A stretch of 38,391 bases of DNA from Patulibacter medicamentivorans (GTDB lineage Bacteria > Actinomycetota > Thermoleophilia > Solirubrobacterales > Solirubrobacteraceae), in the NCBI RefSeq assembly GCF_000240225.1, contig NZ_AGUD01000262.1:1-38391 (forward strand), in the 5' to 3' direction. Positions 18,751 through 25,829 of this stretch are shown one piece after another (the first letter of the stretch is position 1; each line of letters starts with the position of its first letter). A model generated the notes under the pieces. That model did not search any database and was not told where the DNA came from. It saw only the letters and a list, made by a program, of their open reading frames with translations. A program made the position numbers and the translations under genes.

Positions 18751-19509
18751 TTGGGCACGATCTACGCCATCGCCAACCAGAAGGGCGGAGTGGGCAAGAC
18801 CACGACCGCCGTCAACCTCGCCGCCTGCATCGCCGAGGCCGGCTATCCGACGCTGCTGGTCGACATCGACGCCCAGGCCAACGCGACGGTCGGGCTCGGC
18901 GTCGCCAAGACGACCGAGCCGAGCGTCTACGACGTGCTGCGCGGCGACGTGAGCGCCCTCGACGCGGTGGTGGAGACTTCGATCGAGGGCCTCTCGCTGC
19001 TCCCGGCGCACCCCGACCTGGCGGCGGCGACGGTCGAGCTGGCACGGGCCAACGGGAGCGACACGCGCCTGCGCGACGCGCTCGAGCCGGTCCGCGAGCG
19101 GTTCACGTTCGTCCTGCTCGACTGCCCGCCGTCGCTCGGGCCGCTGACGATCAACGCGCTGGTGGCCGCCGACCGGGTGATCGTCCCCGTCCAGACGGAG
19201 TACTTCGCGCTCGAGGGCCTGGCCGGCCTGCTCGACACGCTCGGCCTGGTCCAGCGGCGGCTCAACCCGCGGCTGGCGATCGCCGGGATGCTGCTGACGA
19301 TGCACGACACGCGCACCCGCCTGGCGCACGACGTCGAGCAGGAGGTGCGCCAGCACTTCCCCGACCTGGTCTTCAAGACCGTGATCCCGCGCAACGTGCG
19401 GATCAGCGAGGCGCCCAGCTACGGCGTCCCGGTGATCCACCACGACCCGCACTCGAACGGGGCGACGGCGTACTTCGAGCTGGCGAAGGAGATGGTGGCT
19501 CGTGGCTGA
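18751..19509 (+). CDS. parA: Chromosome-partitioning ATPase ParA (Soj)
   Basis: Deviant Walker-A ATPase that forms dynamic gradients on the nucleoid and moves ParB-parS complexes. 252 residues. It starts at TTG 18751 (GTIYAIANQKGGVGKTTTAVNLA); no ATG or GTG fits, since the family begins right there. Motifs include KGGVGKTT (residues 11-18), LLVDIDAQANAT with the D-D-Q of Walker A', the FVLLDCPPSLG Walker B and VPVQTEYFALEGL. The RNVRISEAPSYGVPV segment near the end is typical of Soj proteins. The 252-residue length is that of small chromosomal ParA. The stop overlaps the parB start by 8 nt. Confidence 0.95.
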   Translation: MGTIYAIANQKGGVGKTTTAVNLAACIAEAGYPTLLVDIDAQANATVGLGVAKTTEPSVYDVLRGDVSALDAVVETSIEGLSLLPAHPDLAAATVELARANGSDTRLRDALEPVRERFTFVLLDCPPSLGPLTINALVAADRVIVPVQTEYFALEGLAGLLDTLGLVQRRLNPRLAIAGMLLTMHDTRTRLAHDVEQEVRQHFPDLVFKTVIPRNVRISEAPSYGVPVIHHDPHSNGATAYFELAKEMVARG

Positions 19510-20383
19510 GCGCAAGCCGAAGCAGCGGGGGATGGGGCGCGGCCTGGCCGCGATCCTGGCCACCGACGAGACCCTCGACGGCACCAGCCCCGGCCCCGAG
19601 CTGCGGACGCTGGCCGTCGAGCTGATCACGCCCAACCCGCACCAGCCGCGCCGCGTCTTCGAGGAGGAGGCGCTGCAGGCGCTGGCCGGCTCGATCGCCG
19701 ATCGCGGGGTCCTGCAGCCGATCCTCGTCCGGCCGCTGCCGGGCGGGCACTACGAGCTGGTCGCCGGCGAGCGGCGGTGGCGGGCCAGCCAGCTGGCCGG
19801 CCTGACCGAGGTCCCGGCCCTGGTCCAGGACCAGGACGACGCGACCTCGCTGCAGTCGGCGCTGGTCGAGAACATGGCCCGGGCAGACCTGAACCCGGTC
19901 GAGGAGGCGCGGGCGGTCGCGGCGCTGGTCGAGGACCTGGGCATCACCCGCGAGGCCGTCGGCCGGATGGTGGGGCGCAGCCGGGTCGCGATCTCGAACC
20001 TGCTGCGGATCCTCGACCTGCCGGACGAGGCCCTCGACCTGATCGGCGACGGCGCGCTGAGCGAGGGCCATGGCCGGGCGCTGCTGCTGGCGGACGGCCA
20101 CGAGGCACGGCGGGCGCTGGCTCGCGACGCCGCCGACGAGGGCTGGTCGGTGCGGGTCCTGGAGCAGCGGGCGCGGGCGGCCAGCGACGGGGCGCGGGCG
20201 CGCAAGCCCGCGGTCGAGGTCCCGGCCGACCAGGCCGCGGCCGCCGACGAGCTCTCCCAGCGGCTGGCGCGGGTCCTGGGCCACGACGTCCGGGTGCGGG
20301 CGAAGGGCGACGGGTTCGTGGCCGAGATCCGGCTCGAGGACGTCGACGACGCCCGCCGGCTGACCGATCGCCTGGGCGCCTAG
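19502..20383 (+). CDS. parB: Chromosome-partitioning protein ParB (Spo0J)
   Basis: CTP-dependent clamp that loads at parS and spreads along DNA. Starts at GTG 19502 inside parA. 293 residues. The N-terminal RGMGRGLAAIL is the ParA-stimulating peptide. The CTP-binding motifs are IADRGVLQPILVRPL and GERRWRA. ENMARADLNPVEEARA is the parS-contacting conserved region. The helix-turn-helix ITREAVGRMVGRSRVAISNLLRIL follows. The C-terminal ~75 residues after an Ala/Arg linker form the dimerisation domain. Two perfect parS sites, at 18663 and 21228, are nearby. Confidence 0.95.
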   Translation: MAERKPKQRGMGRGLAAILATDETLDGTSPGPELRTLAVELITPNPHQPRRVFEEEALQALAGSIADRGVLQPILVRPLPGGHYELVAGERRWRASQLAGLTEVPALVQDQDDATSLQSALVENMARADLNPVEEARAVAALVEDLGITREAVGRMVGRSRVAISNLLRILDLPDEALDLIGDGALSEGHGRALLLADGHEARRALARDAADEGWSVRVLEQRARAASDGARARKPAVEVPADQAAAADELSQRLARVLGHDVRVRAKGDGFVAEIRLEDVDDARRLTDRLGA

Positions 20384-20470
20384 GAGCACCCGCCGGGGCC
20401 CGCGGCCGGGGTCCGAAGGGGCCTCCCGCGGGGCGACCGCGGCGACGAGGCGAGTCGCGTCGTCGTGCGC

Positions 20471-20476
20471 TACCCT
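20471..20476 (+). promoter_or_regulatory. Candidate -10 box of tRNA-Ile (TACCCT)
   Basis: TACCCT ends 11 nt before the first tRNA base. No matching -35 is evident. Confidence 0.35.
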
Positions 20477-20487
20477 TCCGTCTCCTC

Positions 20488-20561
<74 letters not shown>

Positions 20562-20565
20562 CTCG

Positions 20566-20590
20566 GAACGGCCCGCGACGCGGGCCGTTC
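20566..20590 (+). terminator. Hairpin terminator after tRNA-Ile
   Basis: A perfect 11-bp stem GAACGGCCCGC/GCGGGCCGTTC with loop GAC begins 4 nt after the tRNA. Confidence 0.75.
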
Positions 20591-20654
20591 GCCGTTTCAT
20601 GACCTACCCCACCGAGGCTTGCCGCCCCGCCACGGGCCCCGATCCGGCCGCTCC

Positions 20655-20660
20655 TATACT
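20655..20660 (+). promoter_or_regulatory. Candidate -10 box (TATACT) of the nuclease-family gene
   Basis: TATACT matches the -10 consensus at five of six positions and lies 53 nt before the ATG at 20714. No good -35 is seen at 16-18 nt. Confidence 0.45.
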
Positions 20661-20713
20661 CCAGGGACGGAGTCGCTCGGCCGCCCGGTCGAGGCCTCCC
20701 ATCCGGAGCTGAC

Positions 20714-21202
20714 ATGCAGGAGATGACGATCTACGGCGTGAGCTTCGACATGGTCGGGAAGCAGCCGATCGTGCTTCTGAAGTGCGTCGAGTCCAACCGG
20801 TTCCTCCCGATCTGGATCGGGCATCCAGAGGCGGCGGCGATCCTGATGCGCCTGCAGGGCGCGTCGACCCCGCGGCCGATGACGCACGACCTGATGGTCG
20901 ACCTGCTGGGCGAGTTCGAGGTCAAGTGCGTCCAGGTGGCGGTGACCGAGCTGCGGGACAACACCTTCTTCGCCACGATCACGCTCGAGCAGAACGGCCG
21001 CGAGGTCGAGATCGACTCGCGCCCCTCGGACGCGCTGGCCTTCGCGGTCCGCTGCGGCGCGCCGATCTACGCCGCCGACGACGTGATCGAGGAGTCGGCG
21101 ATCGAGTTCGAGCGCAACGCCGAGCAGGCGGACGACGTCGTCGATCGCTTCAAGAGCTTCCTCGACGACGTCTCGCCCGACGACTTCCGCCAGCAGGGCT
21201 GA
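20714..21202 (+). CDS. Bifunctional nuclease family protein (DUF151)
   Basis: A 162-residue protein of the DUF151/bifunctional nuclease family, named after plant proteins with DNase and RNase activity; the bacterial role is unsettled. The family features are VLLKCVESNRFLPIWIGHPEAAAI near the start, the PRPMTHDLMVDLL motif, the ELRDNTFFATITLEQNG strand pair and VEIDSRPSDALAFAVRCGAPIYA. The last 40 residues are acidic and helical, resembling the UvrB/UvrC-like tail seen in part of the family. The ATG at 20714 has GGAG about 6 nt upstream. It ends facing ddl, with parS site 2 in between. Confidence 0.9.
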   Translation: MQEMTIYGVSFDMVGKQPIVLLKCVESNRFLPIWIGHPEAAAILMRLQGASTPRPMTHDLMVDLLGEFEVKCVQVAVTELRDNTFFATITLEQNGREVEIDSRPSDALAFAVRCGAPIYAADDVIEESAIEFERNAEQADDVVDRFKSFLDDVSPDDFRQQG

Positions 21203-21227
21203 GGCCGAGCCCCCAGAGGGGCCGCGT

Positions 21228-21251
21228 GGGGCGTTTCACGTGAAACGCCCC
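21228..21251. promoter_or_regulatory. parS centromere site 2
   Basis: A second copy of GTTTCACGTGAAAC (21233-21246) inside a perfect 24-bp palindrome, in the spacer between two convergent genes. Its GC-flanked symmetry means it could also fold in RNA as a terminator hairpin. Confidence 0.9.
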
Positions 21252-21262
21252 ACCGACGAGGA

Positions 21263-22198
21263 TCAGGCGCGAGCGGTGTCCGCCAGCGCCAGCTCGAGCA
21301 GCCGCTCGACGAGCTGATCGAGGCCGATGCCCGCCGCCTCGGCGGCCACGGGCAGGTAGCTCGTGTGCGTCAGGCCGGGCACCGCGTCGACCTCGAGCAC
21401 GGTCAGCTCGTTGGTCGTGCGGTCCGCCAGCAGGTCGACCCGCGCGAAGCCCCGGGCCCCGAGCGCCTCGAACGCCCGCAGCGCCAGCGCCTCGGTGGCG
21501 CTCGCGACGGCCGGGTCGAGGTCGGCCGGGCAGGTGAACGTGGTCTGGCCGATCGTGTAGCGGGCGCTGTAGGGATCGTGATCGCGCGGGTGGACCTCGA
21601 CGATCGGCAGCGCCTCGCCGGCGAGGATCGAGACCGACAGGTCGTGGCCGTCGACGTAGCGCTCCAGGAGGGCGCGATCGTCGTAGGAGAGGGCGGCGAC
21701 CAGGGCGCCGGGCACCTCCTCGGGCCGCTGGACGATCTTGAGGCCCAGCGCCGAGCCCTGGCGCGACGGCTTGATCACCAGCGGGAAGCCGAGCCGCTCG
21801 CCGACCCGCGCCAGCGCGTCGGCCGCGCCGAGCTGCTTGAAGGCCGAGCTGGAGACGCTGACCGAGTCCGGGGTGGCGATCCCTGCCGCGGCGAGCGCGC
21901 GCTTGGCGACGACCTTGTCCCAGCAGCGCTCGCAGGCGGCCGGGGCCGAGCCGGTGTAGGGGATCTCGAGCACCTCGAGCAGCTCCTGGACGGTCCCGTC
22001 CTCGCCGTCCTCGCCGTGGAGGGCCACGAACGCGACGTCGGGGCGGAGGTCGTCGAGCGTCCGCACCAGCGAGTGGTCGACGTCGACCGCGTGGACCTCG
22101 TGACCCAGGCGCCGCAGCGCCTCGTCGACCCGCTGGCCGGACTGCAGCGAGACCTGGCGCTCCAGCGAGCGTCCGCCCATCAGCACCGCGACCCGCAT
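21263..22198 (-). CDS. ddl: D-alanine--D-alanine ligase
   Basis: ATP-grasp enzyme joining two D-alanines for peptidoglycan. The ATG at 22198 shares one base with the upstream aminotransferase stop (TGATG). 311 residues. Recognisable segments are VAVLMGGRSLERQVSLQSG, FVALHGEDGEDGTVQELLEVLEIPYTGS, FPLVIKPSRQGSALGL (ATP grasp) and ARVDLLAD. The end motif is LEVDAVPGLTHTSYLPVAAEAAG. In characterised Ddl enzymes this motif has Asn (ExNxxPG) as a magnesium ligand; here it is Asp. Asp can still bind Mg, so activity is plausible, but another ATP-grasp dipeptide-type ligase cannot be excluded. Confidence 0.88.
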   Translation of the reverse strand: MRVAVLMGGRSLERQVSLQSGQRVDEALRRLGHEVHAVDVDHSLVRTLDDLRPDVAFVALHGEDGEDGTVQELLEVLEIPYTGSAPAACERCWDKVVAKRALAAAGIATPDSVSVSSSAFKQLGAADALARVGERLGFPLVIKPSRQGSALGLKIVQRPEEVPGALVAALSYDDRALLERYVDGHDLSVSILAGEALPIVEVHPRDHDPYSARYTIGQTTFTCPADLDPAVASATEALALRAFEALGARGFARVDLLADRTTNELTVLEVDAVPGLTHTSYLPVAAEAAGIGLDQLVERLLELALADTARA

Positions 22199-23691
22199 CA
22201 GCGCGTCCCCCGGCGGCGCCCGGCCGTCCGCAACGGGACGATCGAGGCGTCGTCGGCGCCGGTCCCGCCGGTCTTGTCGGAGCCCCCGGCGTCGCTCCGG
22301 GAGCCGCCGGCCGCGCCGCCGCGGGGCCGCGGCGTGCCGGTCAGCGAGGCGTAGAGCTCCAGCTGCTCGGCGACCACGCCGCCGATCCGGCTGATGCCCT
22401 CGCGGATGTCGTCCTCGCCGACGCCGGAGAAGTTGACCCGCATCGAGTTGCCGCCGCGGCCGTCCAGGTAGGCGGCGCGCCCGGGGACGAATGCGACGTC
22501 GTTGTGCAGCGCCCGCGCCAGCAGGTCGGTGGTGTCCAGGTAGTCCGGCAGCGTGACCCAGACGAACAGGCCGCCCTGCGGACGGGTCCAGGTGGCGCCC
22601 TCGGGCATGTGGCGGTCGAGCGACTCCAGCATCACGTCCCGCCGCGACTGGTAGACGTCGGACTGGCGCTGGACGTAGTCGCGCCAGTCGCGCTCGCGGA
22701 AGTAGTAGGCGACGAACAGCTGGCTCAGCGACGCCGAGTTGAGGTCGCTGCCCTGCTTGCCGATCACCATCTTCTGGCGCACCGGGGCGGGCGCGATCGC
22801 CCAGCCGACCCGGATCCCGGGGGAGAGGATCTTCGAGAGCGTCCCGCCGTAGACGACGTAGCGCCCGCCGTCGAGGCTGTAGAGCGTCGGCAGCGGCTCG
22901 CCCTCGAACCGCAGCAGGCCGTAGGGGTTGTCCTCGAGGACGAGGATCTGACGCTCCTGGGCGATCTCGACCAGCCGCTTGCGCCGCTCCAGCGACATCG
23001 TCACGCCGCCCGGGTTCTGGAAGGTCGGGATCGTGTAGATGAACTTCGGCGACCGGCCCTCGCGCTCCAGGCGGTCGAGCGTCTCCTCGAGGAGGTCGAT
23101 CCGCATCCCGTCGTCGTCGAGCTCGATCTGGACCAGATCGGCCTCGTAGGCGCTGAAGGTCGGCACGGCGCCCGGGTAGGTCGGCCCCTCGGCGATGATC
23201 ACGTCGCCGGGATCGACGAGCGTCTTGCAGAGCAGGTCGATCACCTGCTGGCCGCCGGTGGTGACCAGGATGTCCTCGGGGTCGATCACCGTGCCCTCGG
23301 CGGCCATCACGTCCGCCAGGCAGGGACGGATGTCGGCCATGCCCTCGGTCGGGGCGTACTGCAGCGCCCGCGCGGAGTCGCCGGCGGCCATGTGCGAGAG
23401 GACCTTCGCCAGGTCCTCGGCCGGGAACAGCGTGGTGTCGGCCAGGCCGCCCGCCAGCGAGATCACCTCGGGCCGCTCGGTCAGCGCCATCAGGTCGCGC
23501 ATCGCCGAGCTCTTCATCACGCGCGTCCGGGCGGCGAAGAGCCCGGCGTAGCGCTCGAGGTCGCCGGTGGGCCGGCGAACGGCCGGATCGGCCGTCGGCG
23601 ACGGCCGATCGGCCTCGGAACCGGCGGCAGCGCCGGGGGAGGTCGTGCCCCCGCCGCCCGTGGCGGTCGAGTCCGGGTCCTCTACAGTCAT
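22198..23691 (-). CDS. PLP-dependent aminotransferase, class I/II
   Basis: A fold-type I aminotransferase of 497 residues, resembling the 2-aminoadipate/aromatic (LysN-like) group. The N-terminal ~65 residues are Gly/Pro/Ala-rich and unconserved; the enzyme proper starts near RYAGLFAARTRVMKSSAMRDLM. Motifs are EVISLAGG, LQYAPTEGMADIRPCLA, the cofactor-binding VTTGGQQVIDLLCKTLVDPGD, EDNPYGLLRFEG, and the PLP-lysine region GGTLSKILSPGIRVGWAIAP. MRVNFSGVGEDDIREGI near the end has the substrate-carboxylate arginine. The substrate cannot be fixed from sequence. A TACCGT box ends 7 nt before the ATG, so the mRNA is probably leaderless. Confidence 0.87.
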   Translation of the reverse strand: MTVEDPDSTATGGGGTTSPGAAAGSEADRPSPTADPAVRRPTGDLERYAGLFAARTRVMKSSAMRDLMALTERPEVISLAGGLADTTLFPAEDLAKVLSHMAAGDSARALQYAPTEGMADIRPCLADVMAAEGTVIDPEDILVTTGGQQVIDLLCKTLVDPGDVIIAEGPTYPGAVPTFSAYEADLVQIELDDDGMRIDLLEETLDRLEREGRSPKFIYTIPTFQNPGGVTMSLERRKRLVEIAQERQILVLEDNPYGLLRFEGEPLPTLYSLDGGRYVVYGGTLSKILSPGIRVGWAIAPAPVRQKMVIGKQGSDLNSASLSQLFVAYYFRERDWRDYVQRQSDVYQSRRDVMLESLDRHMPEGATWTRPQGGLFVWVTLPDYLDTTDLLARALHNDVAFVPGRAAYLDGRGGNSMRVNFSGVGEDDIREGISRIGGVVAEQLELYASLTGTPRPRGGAAGGSRSDAGGSDKTGGTGADDASIVPLRTAGRRRGTR

Positions 23692-23698
23692 GCGGCGA

Positions 23699-23704
23699 AC
23701 GGTA
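23699..23704 (-). promoter_or_regulatory. Candidate -10 box (TACCGT), leaderless start
   Basis: On the minus strand TACCGT is followed by seven bases and the ATG of the aminotransferase. The divergent gene's ATG (23712) is only 20 bp away, so the two promoters must overlap. TACAGT at 23683-23688 is a candidate for the plus strand. Confidence 0.4.
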
Positions 23705-23711
23705 TCGCCAC

Positions 23712-24287
23712 ATGACCTACCTCCTCGACATCCTGCAAGGCATCGGCATCGCGGCGGCGGCGGGGGTGAGTCCGTTCCTGCCGCTCGCGGCCGCCTCGCT
23801 GGCCGGCCTGGCGCGCCTCGGCGCCGACTACGACCACACGTCGCTGAGCGTCGTCGGCTCGCCCGTCGTGCTGGCGCTGTCGGTGATCCTGGCCGTGCTC
23901 GCGCTGGTCCTGCGCAAGCGGCTGGAGGAGCCGACCGCCGAGCGGGTGCTGCTCGGGCTCGGGGTCGTCGTCGGCGCGATCGTGACCGGGGCGACGGTCG
24001 CCGACCACAGCTCGACCTGGTGGCCGGGACTGATCGCCGGCGGCCTGGCCGCACTGATCGCCGGCCTCGGCGTCCGCTCGCTGCTGCGGCGCACGCGGGC
24101 GCGGCTGGACGACGAGACCCGCACGACGCTCGCGGTCGGCGCCGCCGTCGGCGCGCTGGCGGTGGCGATCCTCTCGATCGTGCTGCCGCCGGTCGGCGTG
24201 ATCGCGGTCGGCGCCGGCGTCTGGCTCTACTTCGGCGGACGACGGCAGGACACGCGCAAGCACGCCGGCCTGCGCGTCCTGCGCTGA
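23712..24287 (+). CDS. DUF4126 family membrane protein
   Basis: A 191-residue integral membrane protein of the DUF4126 family, of unknown function. The N-terminal signature GIGIAAAAGVSPFLPLAAASLAGLA is characteristic. Further hydrophobic helices are at about residues 50-66, 79-97, 104-120 and 138-172, giving about five or six membrane spans with a basic C-terminus (GRRQDTRKHAGLRVLR). It heads a plus-strand run with the phosphodiesterase (21-nt gap) and the membrane glycosyltransferase-like gene. Confidence 0.83.
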   Translation: MTYLLDILQGIGIAAAAGVSPFLPLAAASLAGLARLGADYDHTSLSVVGSPVVLALSVILAVLALVLRKRLEEPTAERVLLGLGVVVGAIVTGATVADHSSTWWPGLIAGGLAALIAGLGVRSLLRRTRARLDDETRTTLAVGAAVGALAVAILSIVLPPVGVIAVGAGVWLYFGGRRQDTRKHAGLRVLR

Positions 24288-24308
24288 GCCGGCCGGCCGC
24301 CGCTTCGG

Positions 24309-25829
24309 ATGCGCCGCCTGGTCTTCGCCGTCGTCGACGGCTGCGACCCCGGTCAGCTGCGGCAGGCGATCGCGGCAGGCGACGCGCCGATGCTGGCCCG
24401 CGCGGTCGCCGAGGGCGCGTCGCACGAGTCGGTCGCGGCCTTCCCGTCGGTGACGCCGGTCTGCGCGACGGCGCTGGCGACCGGGGTCCGGCAGGATCGC
24501 CACCGGATCCCGTCGATCAACTGGTGGGACCGCAGCCGCGAGCGCTACGTCGAGTACGGCTCGAGCTTCGCGGCGTCGCGCAAGCTGGGGATCGTCCGAC
24601 AGCTGGCGGACACCGTATACAACCTCAACGGGCGGCACCTGGCGCCCGAGGTCCCGACGGTCTTCGAATCGCTCGACGACCTCGGCGTGCGGACCGCCGG
24701 GACCACGTTCCTGGTCTACCGCGGCCGCCATCGCCACGAGCTGGCGAAGGGCACGATGATGAACCGGGTCGCGTCGACCGCCTTCCGCAAGCCGGTGCTG
24801 GGGCCGAGGGAGCTGTTCTACGCCGACCTCTTCAGCTCGCGCGAGACCGGCTGCCGGTCCCAGTTCGGGCTGCCGGGCGTCCGCGACCAGCACGCCGGCT
24901 GCGTCGGCGCCTACCTGGTCGAGCACGACCTGGTCGACTTCCTGCTGCTCTCGCTGCCGGACAACGACACCCACAGCCACAAGCACGGGCCGGACGCGCA
25001 GCAGCAGTCGATCGCCGCGGCCGACGCCCAGCTGCGACGGATCGCCGACGCCGCCGGCGGGGTCGATCGCTTCTTCTCCGAATGGGCGCTGGTCGTCGCC
25101 TCCGACCACTCCCACACCCTGGTCGAGCGGCGGGCCGACATCCGGCCCGCGTTCGAGCCGTTCGGGATCACCGGCTCCTCGGGGCCGCGGAAGGGCGATC
25201 GGATCGCGTTCTGCCCCGCGTCCCGGGCGGCGATGATCTACGTCCTGGACCCCGACCAGCGGGAGCGGCTGCTGCCCGACCTGGTCGCCGCCGGTCGCGC
25301 GGTCGACGGTGTCGAGCTGGTCGTCTGGCGCGACCACGACGGCACGGGGGTGATCTCCAGCGGCGCCGACGCGCCGACCGCCGGAGAGATCCGCTTCCGG
25401 CCCGGGGACGCTGTCGCCGACGAGCGGGGCGGGCGCTGGGAGCTGTCCGGCGACCTCGCGATCGTCGGCGCCGAGGTCCGCGACGGCGTCGTGCGCAGCG
25501 CCAGCCACCCGGACCCGCTCGGCCGCTGCTGGTCGGCGCTGCGGTGCGTCAACTCGGGCGACGTGCTGCTGTCGGCGTCGGCCGGGGTCGAGTTCCCGGA
25601 CTGGGGCGGCATCGACCACGTCGGCGGCGGAAGCCACGGATCGCTGCGGGCCGAGGACTCGGTCGGCATCCTGGTCCACTGCGGTCTCGACGGGCAGGAC
25701 GGCGGTGGCGTCGACGGTCGGGCGATCCCCCCGGGAGCGCCCGCGGCCTGGTCGATCGAGGACGCGACCCCGCTGATCCTGCGCCACTTCGCGGCCCAGC
25801 TCGCCGATGACCGGGACCGCCCGCGATGA
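24309..25829 (+). CDS. Alkaline phosphatase family protein (type I phosphodiesterase-like)
   Basis: A 506-residue metal-dependent phosphodiesterase or phosphatase of the alkaline-phosphatase superfamily. The first metal Asp is in VFAVVDGCDP, and the nucleophile threonine in FPSVTPVCATALATGVRQ. Metal ligands are in LPDNDTHSHKHGP and VASDHSHT, with the last histidine in GGSHGSLRAEDS. No signal peptide is seen, so it is probably cytoplasmic unless exported otherwise. The substrate is unknown. An insert of ~130 residues (about 310-440) between the DH and final His motifs is larger than in compact NPP enzymes. It overlaps the next gene by 4 nt (ATGA). Confidence 0.86.
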   Translation: MRRLVFAVVDGCDPGQLRQAIAAGDAPMLARAVAEGASHESVAAFPSVTPVCATALATGVRQDRHRIPSINWWDRSRERYVEYGSSFAASRKLGIVRQLADTVYNLNGRHLAPEVPTVFESLDDLGVRTAGTTFLVYRGRHRHELAKGTMMNRVASTAFRKPVLGPRELFYADLFSSRETGCRSQFGLPGVRDQHAGCVGAYLVEHDLVDFLLLSLPDNDTHSHKHGPDAQQQSIAAADAQLRRIADAAGGVDRFFSEWALVVASDHSHTLVERRADIRPAFEPFGITGSSGPRKGDRIAFCPASRAAMIYVLDPDQRERLLPDLVAAGRAVDGVELVVWRDHDGTGVISSGADAPTAGEIRFRPGDAVADERGGRWELSGDLAIVGAEVRDGVVRSASHPDPLGRCWSALRCVNSGDVLLSASAGVEFPDWGGIDHVGGGSHGSLRAEDSVGILVHCGLDGQDGGGVDGRAIPPGAPAAWSIEDATPLILRHFAAQLADDRDRPR

